DNA of 64,000 nt from Diacronema lutheri (taxonomy: Eukaryota; Haptophyta; Pavlovophyceae; Pavlovales; Pavlovaceae), in NCBI GenBank assembly GCA_019448385.1, contig JAGTXO010000036.1:248001-312000 (forward strand). The letters run 5' to 3'. This document shows positions 27,667 through 36,456 of this stretch, in pieces (positions within the stretch are counted from its first letter, which is position 1; each line of letters opens with the position of its first letter). The translations under genes were made by a program, and so were the position numbers. The notes beneath the pieces were generated by a model that saw only the letters and a program-made list of their open reading frames with translations, made no database searches and was not told the DNA's origin.

Positions 27667-28359
27667 AACATGTTTGAGAGTGTGCAGCACTTTTAGGCGG
27701 TCCAGCTACAGGCACGCATTTTTCGGCTGCGCGCGCGTTTCCCGAGACCACATTGGTGCGCGCGACGCGTGGCCGACGCGCGCGAAGCGGGACGGGAGCG
27801 GGACAGGGGGTTGCATCGTTAACAAGCCCGCGTTTGACCTCTGCGCGCCGTGCAAAGCTGCACGTCTTTGGCTGCCCGCCGCCTATCGGCGCGCGCTGCG
27901 CCGAGCAAAACGGCTAGACCAGAGGCGCGCGCCGTGCTTAACGTGTGAGGGGCTGGGCGGGGCTTGGCAAGCGGGGCTGGGTGAGTACGGGCCTGCCGCC
28001 GTCGCGATTCCCCGCTTTCTTCTGCCTGCCCTGCCCTGTTCGGCGCACCGCACGCCTTTGGCTGCCCGCCTCCCATCGGCGCGCGGCCCCGCATCCCATC
28101 GGCGCGCGGCGCGCGCAAACGGCCGCGATGTGCACTGAGGTGCTGGCAAGGCTTGGCGGGCAGGCTGGCGGGGGATAAGATTCACCGCCGCCACGGCTGC
28201 CTCGATTCATTCGACTCTCGCTGCCCTGCCCCGGCCCGCGCCAGTGCCCGGATGGCGCGCAGGAGCAAACCTCACGCCAAGCCGGCATTGGCGCCAGCCA
28301 ACACGCCAGGTGACACGCCGCAGCTGCCCCTCGAGTGACGGATGCGCGCGCGCGCAAAG

Positions 28360-29002
28360 ATGGACAACGTGGTCTACTGCTTTCAAGCTGTGCTTCTTTT
28401 GCTGCACGAGGACTGTGGGATGACGGAGCTGAAAACCACCGACGACGGTGACTGCTTTCCGGCTGCTCTCTCGTTTGCTCTTGCGCTGAGCTACATCTGG
28501 CTTTCGCCGGCTCACCTCCGTCAGGTGGCTGCCACGTTCCACTCGGTGCACCGGAACACGCGGATGGAGATGACGCAACGCTGTGCAGGTACTGTGGTCC
28601 AAGGGACGCAAGGACTACCGCGCCCTGTGCGAATCGCGAGCTCTGGCTCACGACGAATCACTGGACGCATTGGACCCGAACCAAATCTTGGGGATTGCGA
28701 GAACGGACGCGCTGTTTGGTGAGTACCTCTCCGACCTACAACGGCAAGGGACTTGGTTCAGCTGGGTGGATCTTATTGCCGTTGCACTGCGCCTGGGAAG
28801 GAAGATCACGGTTTTGCAGCCTTCGGCAGGCAATCGATTGTGTGTTCAAGGCAAGTCGAGCGTTCGTGCGGCGACCAATCTCGCATGGGACGCGGCCTGG
28901 AGCCGCATAGCTGACGCCGCCAAGCGTCTTTTCCCAGAGACCGAGTGGCGTGAGTACTTCCGCATCAAGTGCAAGCAGGAGCTGCATGGATGGTACACCT
29001 AA
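28360..29002 (+). CDS. OTU-like cysteine protease frame of the transposon, frameshifted
   Basis: Two overlapping frames form one protein. The first (from MDNVVYCFQ at 28360) has TTDDGDCFPAALSFALAL, matching the D-G-D-C catalytic motif of OTU proteases, and runs to about 28590. The second (entering near 28583) has SKGRKDYRALCESRALAHDE and GTWFSWVDLIAVALRLGRKI, matching the later OTU helices, and ends at 29002. The join needs a one-base shift near 28590; an intron is less likely in so small a space. OTU proteases cut ubiquitin or similar tags; they occur in several mobile elements. The expected catalytic His (usually near the C-terminus) is not obvious, so activity is doubtful. Confidence 0.6.
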
Positions 29003-29753
29003 ATCGGCCGCAGAGTCGGAGAACAATGCCCTTGCCGACGTTCGCGCCCTGGATCCATTCTCTGCCCTTGCTACTCTTGTCGAGCGCTGCGCGGAGAGGA
29101 TGGCAACGCAGCAGCTTAGCGCCATCGAGCACTCCCAGGCGCGCGACCAGGTGATGCCCGGGGTTCCGCCAGATGTGGTCAAGCGTTTGAAGGACACGCG
29201 CGCGCTCGCGACCAAGATGAGCAGTACGCGGACGCGGGCTCTGGGTGACGGTGTTTGGCAGGTGGGTAGGCTGGGCCATTCGACGGAAATATGGAACGTA
29301 CGTCTGGCCGACTACATCTGCTGCACGGCTTTGCAGCTCTCGCGGTATCCGTGCGTTCACATTTGCCACGTGTGCTCTGTCGCCAAAGTCAAGTGCCATA
29401 CAGTGCGCGGATGGCGTGCGCAGCTTGGGCTACCAATCGCTGGAGCATCTTCACAGGGCCTGGTCGAGGTCAACCCGATCCCGCACATGGGCACGCTGAT
29501 GGCAGAGCAGCCCGAGGGGATTGATTTGCGGCTTGTCATTGCCGTGCGATCTGGTACGAGAGCGCACGCCAGCTTCGCGCGCGCCAGCTTCGCGCGCGCC
29601 AGCTTCGCGCGCGCCGGCTTCGCGCGCGCCAGCGCGCGCGCCAGCTCGCGCGCCGAGCCCAGCGATTCGCGCGTCTTAGACCTTCTGGTACGCGCGTATC
29701 CTACCCTGCGTCTCGTGCCCACTATGAGCAGCAGGTCGACCGAGCGCTCGTGA
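28986..29753 (+). CDS. Transposon reading frame 2, not recognised
   Basis: 255 residues from ATG 28986, overlapping the OTU frame by 17 bp. It begins MDGTPKSAAESENNALADV, and a middle part has closely spaced Cys and His (YICCTALQL, CVHICHVCSVAKVKCH) that could bind zinc. Near the end, 15-bp repeats at about 29568-29640 encode ASFAR units. Composition is less GC-biased than host genes. It could be part of a DNA-binding protein; it could also be two exons with an intron near 29260. I do not recognise the family. Confidence 0.4.
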   Translation: MDGTPKSAAESENNALADVRALDPFSALATLVERCAERMATQQLSAIEHSQARDQVMPGVPPDVVKRLKDTRALATKMSSTRTRALGDGVWQVGRLGHSTEIWNVRLADYICCTALQLSRYPCVHICHVCSVAKVKCHTVRGWRAQLGLPIAGASSQGLVEVNPIPHMGTLMAEQPEGIDLRLVIAVRSGTRAHASFARASFARASFARAGFARASARASSRAEPSDSRVLDLLVRAYPTLRLVPTMSSRSTERS

Positions 29754-29755
29754 GG

Positions 29756-30502
29756 ATGCACGCTTCAGGAGAGCTTTTGAGCCGTGCCGTGGCGCGTCGA
29801 CCACGACACGAGCGGCGCCCATTATTCTCCGATGGGGCCGGCGGGAGGCCCCGTGTCCCACCCTCCGGACCCGCGCACGGCATGGATGCCGATTTCCCTG
29901 GGCGAGACGCACTTGCCGCCGCACGGAGAGCTGCAGTTCCTGTACACCGCTTCACGGACGACGACAAACATTTTGACGCAGTCAACAACGGGCTCGTGCT
30001 TATCAACGGCTTCAATCAACGGGCTGACTTGGATGATGGCGCTACAGACCGGACATTGCCCGCCGATTCGAAATGGTGCTGCGCCTGCTATGTTGGTCCG
30101 TACAGCAGGCTGCGAAACGACTCGGAGGAGACCAAGGCTACGATGCGGCTGTCCTACGGCCAGTGGCACAGGTGCATGACGTGCAAATGCTACCTGCACT
30201 CAGCTGAGGGCGACGAGGATGGGCACCTTTTCTGCGGGCACTGCTTTGAACTCAAGAAGCTTGGCGCTGGCGCGCCAGATCCACTGCCGCCTGCGCCACC
30301 ACCACCTCCGCCAGGTGGCAATGTCGGACACGACGATGACCGTCATCCGGGCGACGTGGATGACGATGCGCATCTCGGCGACGACGACGAGGAAAACCTG
30401 GAGAGCGCGCGTGCGCAGCCGCCCGCCAAACGCCAACGCTGCAAGGTCTGTCAGCAGCCAGGGCACAACGCGCGATCCTGTGGCCGCAGGAGGGCGGCTT
30501 GA
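29756..30502 (+). CDS. Transposon zinc-knuckle protein
   Basis: 248 residues from ATG 29756, starting where the previous frame stops. A Cys-rich part (WCCACYVG ... WHRCMTCKCYLH ... LFCGHCFELK) suggests a zinc ribbon. A Pro-rich and then acidic linker follows. The C-terminal CKVCQQPGHNARSC is a CCHC zinc knuckle with the G-H-N form seen at the ends of Mutator-like and other transposase proteins. No D-D-E catalytic motif is visible here. A competing frame at 29784-30179 is also open, so the first 120 residues are uncertain. Confidence 0.55.
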   Translation: MHASGELLSRAVARRPRHERRPLFSDGAGGRPRVPPSGPAHGMDADFPGRDALAAARRAAVPVHRFTDDDKHFDAVNNGLVLINGFNQRADLDDGATDRTLPADSKWCCACYVGPYSRLRNDSEETKATMRLSYGQWHRCMTCKCYLHSAEGDEDGHLFCGHCFELKKLGAGAPDPLPPAPPPPPPGGNVGHDDDRHPGDVDDDAHLGDDDEENLESARAQPPAKRQRCKVCQQPGHNARSCGRRRAA

Positions 30503-30594
30503 CCCTTCATAGCGTCTCACTAGCAGTCTTTGTGGCCCCCCGCTGATACCGCCTAAAAGTGCTTCGTTGACCGCCGAAAAGTGCTCGCCTGCAG

Positions 30595-30663
30595 CACTTT
30601 TGGGCGGACCGCCCAAAAGTGCTCGACCAAACTAAAAATCGCCTAAAAGTGCTGTTCCCCCAA
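30595..30663 (-). repeat. Right terminal inverted repeat
   Basis: 69 bp, inverted match to 27597-27666. Immediately inside (30550-30594) three more copies of the CACTTTTRGGCGG-type motif occur, two of them inverted. Confidence 0.92.
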
Positions 30664-30761
30664 CTCGGGGGACTTTGTTGTCTTTTCTTCACTTTACAAC
30701 GTACTACAGAAGGATTTGCGCGCTCGCGCGCTTGGAGGCCATGTCCGCGTGGAGGTTCACG

Positions 30762-32139
30762 TCACAGAAACCTCGACTGCATCAGCTCCAGCACCTGGAA
30801 GATCACTTCTGCTCGGGGATGGGCCGATGCGACAGCGGTGGGCGTTGAAGGGGTCCGGGTGAGGGGGGGGGGGGGGGGGGGGGGGGGGGGAGGGAGGGAG
30901 GAGGAGGGCGCGTCAAGAAGGGAGCGCGGCAAGCATCGATCGCGGCACGCCGGGGCGGTGCGCGTGCCGATCATAATCAGCACGATGATGATAATCTCGA
31001 GGTTGGACGCGTGCTTGGCGTGCATCTCGGAGGCGAGCATGTCGAAGAGGTCGGCGATGATGTCGAGCCGATGGTTGAGCACGGAGACGCGCTTCTCGAT
31101 CTCCATGTACTTGGCCGTGCGCTGGTAGAGCGGCTCCCACTCGTCGTCCTGCGCACAGGGCAGCGGAGTGCATGGCGCGGAAGGGGGGGGGGGGGGGGGG
31201 GGCTGTGCAAACACGGGGGGGGGGGGGGGGGGGGGGGGGCTGTGCATGGCCGCGCCGCACCTCCCAAAAGAAGTCGGGCGTGTCGAGCATATCCGAGTGC
31301 AAATTGACCTGCGAGCGGTCGACAAAGAGCTGGCCGACACGCATCGAGATCTCCTTGCTGCGCATGGCGCAGGGGGGGGGGGGGGTGGGGGGGGGGGGGT
31401 TTGGGGGGGATGGGGGGGGGGGGGGGGGGGGGGCGCATCCGCCGCTGCGGCGCCACGGGCGCTACGCGCGCAAGCGCACCGCGAGAGTGAGATCTTTCCG
31501 GAGTGCGCGAGCTGCTCCGGAATGGCGCGCGTGTTCGCGATCGTCGACTCGGTGGTGCGCTCGAAGACGGAGAGCTTGGCAGACTGCGCGAGGCCGAAGG
31601 AGACAGCAAGCTTCTCCATCACGTCGGACGTGGTAAGGTGTATCACATCCTTGTGGATGTGCGACTTGGCGTCGACAATGTTCGCGTCGTACACATACCC
31701 AAAGTCGTCCACCTCGGGCTCCTCGAGCGTGCCGCGCGAGAAAAGGACGCGCGCCTCCTGGATGAGAGCCGCTTCCGCCGAGGCGTCAAAGTTCCACAGC
31801 ACCACCGAGCCGTACCTGCACGTACGCAGTCGGGGGCCGCACAGCGCGCGCGCGGCGTGGCGGGAGCCCGAGCCGTTCGCGGCGTGAGCTGAGGGCGCTG
31901 GGCGGCTGCCGTTGGGGGGGGAGGGGGGGGGGGGGGGGAAGAGAGATTCGCCCAGCAAGGAGCCAACCCCTGGGTGCGCGGCTCCGCGCGCGTGGCGCCC
32001 GCGCGCCCGTGTGCGTCGAGCCCGGGGGGGGGGGGGGAAGAGAGATTCGCCCAGCAAGGAGCCAACCCCTGGGTGCGCGGCTCCGCGCGCGTGGCGCCCG
32101 CGCGCCCGTGTGCGTCGAGCCCATGCCGCCAGTGCCATA

Positions 32140-32183
<44 letters not shown>

Positions 32184-33111
32184 TGCTGTCGCCAGCACCC
32201 AGCGCGCATCACATGAAGTAGAATGCATGCGAATCGGAATCCTCGTCCGCATCGTGGTGCAGACAGTGGACGACCACGTTGAGGCCGTCCTTGTACGCGG
32301 TGCACTGCAGCCCCTCGCTTTGGTAATGGTTGTACGCCTCCTTCACGTCGATGGCCGCGCCGATGCACGACGTGCCGCAGCGAAACGCGGCGGTGTCGAA
32401 GCTGTCGGAAATGCCCGGGAAGACGGCGGGTGGGTAGAGGCGGCCCTCGACGCGCTGGCGCTGGAAGGGAAGGCCGAGGGTTTGACGACGGCGGTGCAAG
32501 ATGGACCTGCTCGACCCGTCGCTCGCCTTGCCGATCGTGATGATTGGCTTGAACGTCTTGCGGTTGGCGTTCTCCCACGGGTTGGGACGGCGGTGCGTGT
32601 CAGTTCGGCCGGGCACGCGAGACGAAGAGCCGCCCGCCTCGCCACCGTTGGCGGCGGCGCTCGGCGCTGGAACCATGGCGCCGAGCGTTGAGCCCGACCC
32701 ACCCTCGTCGTGCCGACCCGTCGCCTCGCCCGCGCCGCGGCCCGCGCCGTGTGGCTCGTCGTCCTTTGAGTTGACCCACGCGTCCGTGTCGCTCAGCTCG
32801 GCGCTTGGCGGCACAAAGTGGCGGAGGGCGTCGGCCTGCTCGTCGCGCTCGCTAGCCCAGCGATCCGTGTCCGAACCGTCCTCCTCGACGTCGTACGCCT
32901 CCGTGTCGCCTGCCGAGAGCGGCTGCGCCTCGGCGGACAGGCGATTATGCCGATGTTGCCGGCGCGCCGTCGGCGCCGGTCGGCCGCCGCGCTCCGCCAG
33001 CCGGCCGCTGCGAGCGTTGGCGACGGGCAGCGGGCTTGGCGCAGCGTTGCTCGTGCTGCGGCGCTGCTCGGGCCCGATGAGCGGCTCGGCACTCGGAGCT
33101 TCAAGATCCAT
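30762..33111 (-). CDS. RMD1/DUF155 family membrane protein
   Basis: Five exons: 32213..33111, 31480..31815, 31261..31357, 30968..31148 and 30762..30808; 519 residues with phase kept throughout. The last intron has a GC donor; intron 1 (397 bp) and intron 2 hold poly-C. The family core is clear: MYGSVVLWNFDAS, HLTTSDVMEKLAVSFGLAQS, KISLSRKEISMRVGQLFVDR, VNLHSDMLDTPDFFWE, YMEIEKRVSVLNHRLDIIAD, then a C-terminal membrane helix (LEIIIIVLIMIEVIF). Yeast and animal relatives act at mitochondria or microtubule attachments; the role here is open. Residues 1-200 are a disordered, acidic Ser-rich extension. The ATG at 33111 is the first in frame. Confidence 0.88.
31938..32122. repeat. 86-bp tandem duplication inside RMD1 intron 1
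   Basis: The segments 31938-32023 and 32037-32122 are the same, starting GAAGAGAGATTCGCCCAGCA, and each follows a poly-G run. A poly-C run of about 41 bases (32143-32183) lies between the second copy and the donor site. Confidence 0.88.
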
Positions 33112-33211
33112 CCCGCACTCAACCTCCGACTCGGTGGCGCTCGATCCAAGGATGGCAACCCGCCCTGAATGCCCAACCCGCCGAGGCACGATGGCGGATG
33201 CCACTGGAGAA

Positions 33212-33362
33212 TACTAACGGCGCTTACGGGCGGGTCAGCAGCGGGGGGGGGGGCGTGCACGGGGCCGAGGCGTGATGAGGCGTGGCGAACGGAGCGAGCG
33301 AAAGAGTGCACGCAGCGTCGGTCCGGAGTCAGGGCGACGACCCTGAGCCCGCCGGCAGCGGG
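33212..33362 (+). repeat. Dispersed repeat, copy 1
   Basis: Starts TACTAACGGCGCTTACGGGC, then GGTCAGCAG, a poly-G run, GTGCACGGGGCCGAGGCGTG, a short local duplication (GATGAGGCGTGGC), GAACGGAGCGAGCGAAAG, GTGCACGCAGCGTCGGTCCG and CGACGACCCTG, ending near GCCGGCAGCGG. It lies about 100 bp upstream of the RMD1 start codon. Confidence 0.82.
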
Positions 33363-33558
33363 GACGGCCGCCACTGAAGAATGAGTCGGACGCAGAAACT
33401 TGGGTGAGTTTCGAACTTGGGTGAGTTTCGATTTTTTTTTTTTTGGGTCATTCGGGTGAGCACCACCAGCCGTCAGCCGCTCGCGCCTTCACCCTTCCCG
33501 CAACCGAGTTTGAGCGCCACCGAAAGGCCCGCTCAACTTTCCAGTCGCCACCCGTCGC

Positions 33559-34434
33559 TCAGAGCCCGAGCGAGAGCGCGATGCCGAGCGCGGCCGTCAC
33601 GAGCGCAAAGGGCGCGAGCAGGCGGCCAACATTTTTGTGAACGGCCTCGAAGATGCGACGGCGCGCGCTCTTCGGCGGCGCCGCGCCCTGCGCGCCGCTA
33701 CTCTCAGCCGCGGCGGCTGGCTCGAGCTCGTCGGTTGAGAGGCTGGCCGCGCCGGCGCTCGCGCCATCGGGCGCCTTGGCTCCGGCCTCCGGCACCGCAG
33801 GGCGGAGCAGTCCAGAGAGCATCATTGGCACGCTCAGCGCGAGGACGATGAACCCAAAGATGGCGTGCAGGCTGTTGCCGTGCGAGTTGAGCGAGCCGAT
33901 CGAGGTCGCCGCGCCGACGACGGTCAGAATCGTCGCACTCATGTTTGCCCATTTGTGCAGCACGAACCAGCTCGGCCCGGCTGACTTGCGCCCGATGGCA
34001 GCAGCCACACCGAGCGGCACGAGACCGCCCCACGCGACCAGCATGAAGATGCCGTGGGCGAGCACCCACGCGGCGCTGCGCGGGGTCACCTTCTCCTCCT
34101 CCTCCTCCTCCTCCGTCTTCCCCTCCTTCACCTGCGCGTCGGCGACGCTCGGGTCAGAGGCGACACTTCCAGGCTTCTGACCTGGTGACCACGTACATGA
34201 CGGGTCGCCGAGCTCCACGCCGTTGGCGACGCCATCGCCGTCCGAGTCCGCCTCGCACAGCGCCTTGGTCCACCGTCTGCCCGCCTGTACAAAATCGTTG
34301 GCAAAGCCGGTGCGCGCGCCGCCGCCGCTCGGGCTGCGATGGCCAAGACTCGAGCCGGGCACGTTGGCGCCATTGGGAAGCTCCTGCTGGTACACCTGCC
34401 GGCCGAGAAGCGCAAGAGAGCAGGCGACGAGCAT
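33559..34434 (-). CDS. Temptin-domain and cytochrome b561 fusion protein
   Basis: Intronless, 291 residues from the ATG at 34434. A signal peptide (MLVACSLALLGRQVYQ) leads to a temptin Cys/Cys domain: QELPNGANVPGSSLGH, FVQAGRRWTKALCEADSDGD and VELGDPSCTW with the two Cys of the disulfide. After an acidic linker, four or five membrane helices carry the cytochrome b561 His pattern: LAHGIFMLVAWGG, VLHKWANM, SLHAIFGFIV and AVHKNVGRLLAPFALV, enough to hold two haems. Such proteins pass electrons across a membrane, often using ascorbate. The temptin part would face outside the cell or the lumen. The combination is known in a few eukaryotic lineages; its partner here is unknown. Confidence 0.85.
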   Translation of the reverse strand: MLVACSLALLGRQVYQQELPNGANVPGSSLGHRSPSGGGARTGFANDFVQAGRRWTKALCEADSDGDGVANGVELGDPSCTWSPGQKPGSVASDPSVADAQVKEGKTEEEEEEEKVTPRSAAWVLAHGIFMLVAWGGLVPLGVAAAIGRKSAGPSWFVLHKWANMSATILTVVGAATSIGSLNSHGNSLHAIFGFIVLALSVPMMLSGLLRPAVPEAGAKAPDGASAGAASLSTDELEPAAAAESSGAQGAAPPKSARRRIFEAVHKNVGRLLAPFALVTAALGIALSLGL

Positions 34435-34543
34435 CGCCACGGATGCGTTCGATCACTCTCGAGGAAAATTTGGGAAAGTTCAACGCCTTGTCTTGAATTT
34501 CCGGGCGCGCTATTGAGTGTGAGACGAGCGGCGGGTCAGCCGG

Positions 34544-35549
34544 TCAGCCAAGGATGCCCGCGTGCGAGCTGGTGGGCAGCGGCGCGGCATTGGCGACGTT
34601 CATCGGCCCGAGCAGCATGCTCTGTTGAAAGCGCGTGATGTGGCTCCCGCGGATCCTGCATAAAAAACACGGGCGAAGGCCGCGCGCGCGCGCACGGTCA
34701 GGCCGCGACGGGGCGAAGACCTTGCAGTGTGCCGCCAGTCGGAGCAGAGCGGCAGTAGCAGCCGCAGCTCGTGCACGCGCGCGCGCGCTCTGTGTGCGCG
34801 CGCACGCCAGCCACGCACGCGCGGCGGCGCGAGCAAATGCGCCACGCACCGCCGCGCACGGCCGCGCACCGCTGCCCCTTCGTCCCCTCCCCCTTGCCCC
34901 CCCTTCCCGCCGCGCGCGCGCACCCAAAGTAAAAGTCTTTTGGCGGCACGCGCCCGTGCTGGTAGTCAGCCTCGAGCCCCCACCCCATTTCCGACGCGGC
35001 GGTCACCGGCCTCGCGTACTTCTCCGCGTGCGAGAACTGCGGCCGCTCATGCTTCGCCTTGGACTCGACGAGTTTGGCGGCCGAGCGCCACTCGACTGCG
35101 CCGTGCGGGTGGGCGGGGTGGCGTGGGAATGCGTCGTGCGAGCGCAAAAAGAGCTGGTTGCTCTGCTGCGAGCGCGGCAGGTCGAGATGGTCCCACGCGT
35201 TCGCTCGCGAGCGCGGGTCCACGCTCGCGAGCTTTGCGGCGAGCTCGGGCGCCATCTTGTGCATGGGCGGCCGAGGCCCGCCCGTGATGATGTCGAAGTT
35301 GGCCCACGACTTGTACGGCTTAGGCGGCACGTACTCGCCGTGGCCAACGGGCGTATCAACCTCGCGCGCGAACATTTGGTTGGTCGTAAGGAACGGCTCC
35401 GCCTCTCGCGCCGTCGTATGAAAGACCATGCGCCCAACTCTCGAGATGTGGTCGCGCTTCATCTTGGACGGGTCCTGCACCGCGTCCACGCGCTTCGCCT
35501 TGGCCGCCTCGATGATCGACTGCAGCGGGTCGAAGTAGTCGCGCGGCAT
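34544..35549 (-). CDS. Conserved-looking protein, possibly flagellar axonemal
   Basis: Two exons, 34924..35549 and 34544..34655, 245 residues; the 268-bp GT-AG intron keeps phase (DFYFG joins IRGSHITRFQQSM). The sequence has normal amino-acid use and no strong hydrophobic segment: MPRDYFDPLQSIIEAAKAKR, FLTTNQMFAREVDTPVGHGE, VPPKPYKSWANFDIITGG, KYARPVTAASEMGWGLEADY. Short Pro, Tyr and Trp motifs separated by loops are common in microtubule inner proteins of cilia, which suggests that class, but I cannot match a named member. It is head to head with the DUF1824 gene (83 bp between starts). Confidence 0.65.
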
Positions 35550-35632
35550 CGCAGCGGGCTCGCCGGCTGGCAACGCCCCTAGGGAGGCGCCTCCCCTCGT
35601 GTGAGGAAGGAGAAAGACGAAACGTCGACACG

Positions 35633-36448
35633 ATGGCGGCGAGGGGCGCGACGATCCGTCCTCTACGACTTCTACGCTGGCTCCTGCTCTCCTGCGTGTC
35701 GGCTGTCGCGTGCACCGCCTTGACGCGCGTGTCGTCGGCGCGCGCCGCGTTGCGCGCATACGACGAGGGCCATCGCCACGCCGCGCGCGACGGCGGCGAG
35801 GGCATGGGCGGCGCGATCTCTGCAAACGCGTGGTCGCGCTCGGCGGACCGCGCCGCCCTCATCGACGCGGTGCGCACGGTGAGCGCGCACGCGCAGCGCG
35901 TGATGCTAGGCCTCTGCGCGGACGACGCCGACTCGGCAGTCTCCGGGCTCAAATGCTGGGTTGGCGCGCTCGGCCTGCCGCGCGGCACGCTGCACGGCAT
36001 GGACGAGGGGGGCGTGCCGCGCGACATGAGCGCGTTCGGCCCGTGCTACGTGAAGTACAACTCGCTGCAGACGGGCAGCGGCGACCCAGCGGGCAGCGCG
36101 CACCTCTCCGGCTACGGCGGCGACTTTCGCGGCGTGTACCTCTCCGTCGACCTCGGCGACGACGCCTTTGAGCAGTACGGCGTGCTGCCCTTAGACCTCT
36201 TTCCCCCCTCCCCCTCTTCCCCATGCGGCGGCGCGGGCGGCGGCGCGGGCGGCGCGCGCGCCGGTGCAAGCGCCGGCGGCGCGGCTGTGCTCTCGTTCGA
36301 TGGCGTGGCTCAGCTCGTCGAGCAGCTGCAGCCCGACGTGCAGCGGGCGGGCGGCTCGCTGCGCCTGCTTGCGGTGAGCAGTGCGGATGGCTCGGTCACG
36401 GTCGAGCTGCGCGGGCCGGCGGTGCGGAAGAGAGTGGTTTTCATCTAG
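35633..36448 (+). CDS. DUF1824 family protein, probably plastid-targeted
   Basis: Intronless, 271 residues, ATG at 35633. The N-terminus (LLRWLLLSCVSAVACTALTR) is a signal or transit sequence. The core (LKCWVGALGLPRGTLHGMD, GPCYVKYNSLQTGS, GYGGDFRGVYLSVDLGDD, EQYGVLPLDLF) matches the cyanobacterial DUF1824 family, which is also found in algae. The family has no known function. A Gly/Ala-rich segment follows, then a C-terminal part not seen in the bacterial proteins (LSFDGVAQLVEQLQPDVQRA) that may be an extra domain. Cyanobacterial kinship suggests plastid origin. Confidence 0.75.
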   Translation: MAARGATIRPLRLLRWLLLSCVSAVACTALTRVSSARAALRAYDEGHRHAARDGGEGMGGAISANAWSRSADRAALIDAVRTVSAHAQRVMLGLCADDADSAVSGLKCWVGALGLPRGTLHGMDEGGVPRDMSAFGPCYVKYNSLQTGSGDPAGSAHLSGYGGDFRGVYLSVDLGDDAFEQYGVLPLDLFPPSPSSPCGGAGGGAGGARAGASAGGAAVLSFDGVAQLVEQLQPDVQRAGGSLRLLAVSSADGSVTVELRGPAVRKRVVFI

Positions 36449-36456
36449 CCGCTTTT

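Larger units (their letters stand above)
27597..30663 (+). mobile_element. 3.07-kb TIR DNA transposon carrying OTU-like and zinc-knuckle frames
   Basis: Near-perfect terminal inverted repeats of about 70 bp bound the element (27597-27666 and 30595-30663), beginning TTGGGGGAACAGCACTTTTA on each strand. The motif GCACTTTTRGGCGG is repeated in both orientations inside each end. Reading the TIR from the following base gives a 3-bp target duplication, ACT (27595-27597 and 30663-30665). Subterminal repeats with a 3-bp duplication resemble CACTA/EnSpm elements, but the ends do not begin CACTA. Three plus-strand frames lie inside, for an OTU-like protease, an unknown Cys-containing protein and a zinc-knuckle protein; no transposase core was recognised. 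It may be non-autonomous, decayed or of a new type. Confidence 0.85.

Noticed and set aside
27597-30663. Assignment of the transposon to PIF/Harbinger or Mutator
   Set aside because: A 3-bp duplication would fit PIF/Harbinger but ACT is not TWA; Mutator needs 8-9 bp, and the flanks do not match over that length.
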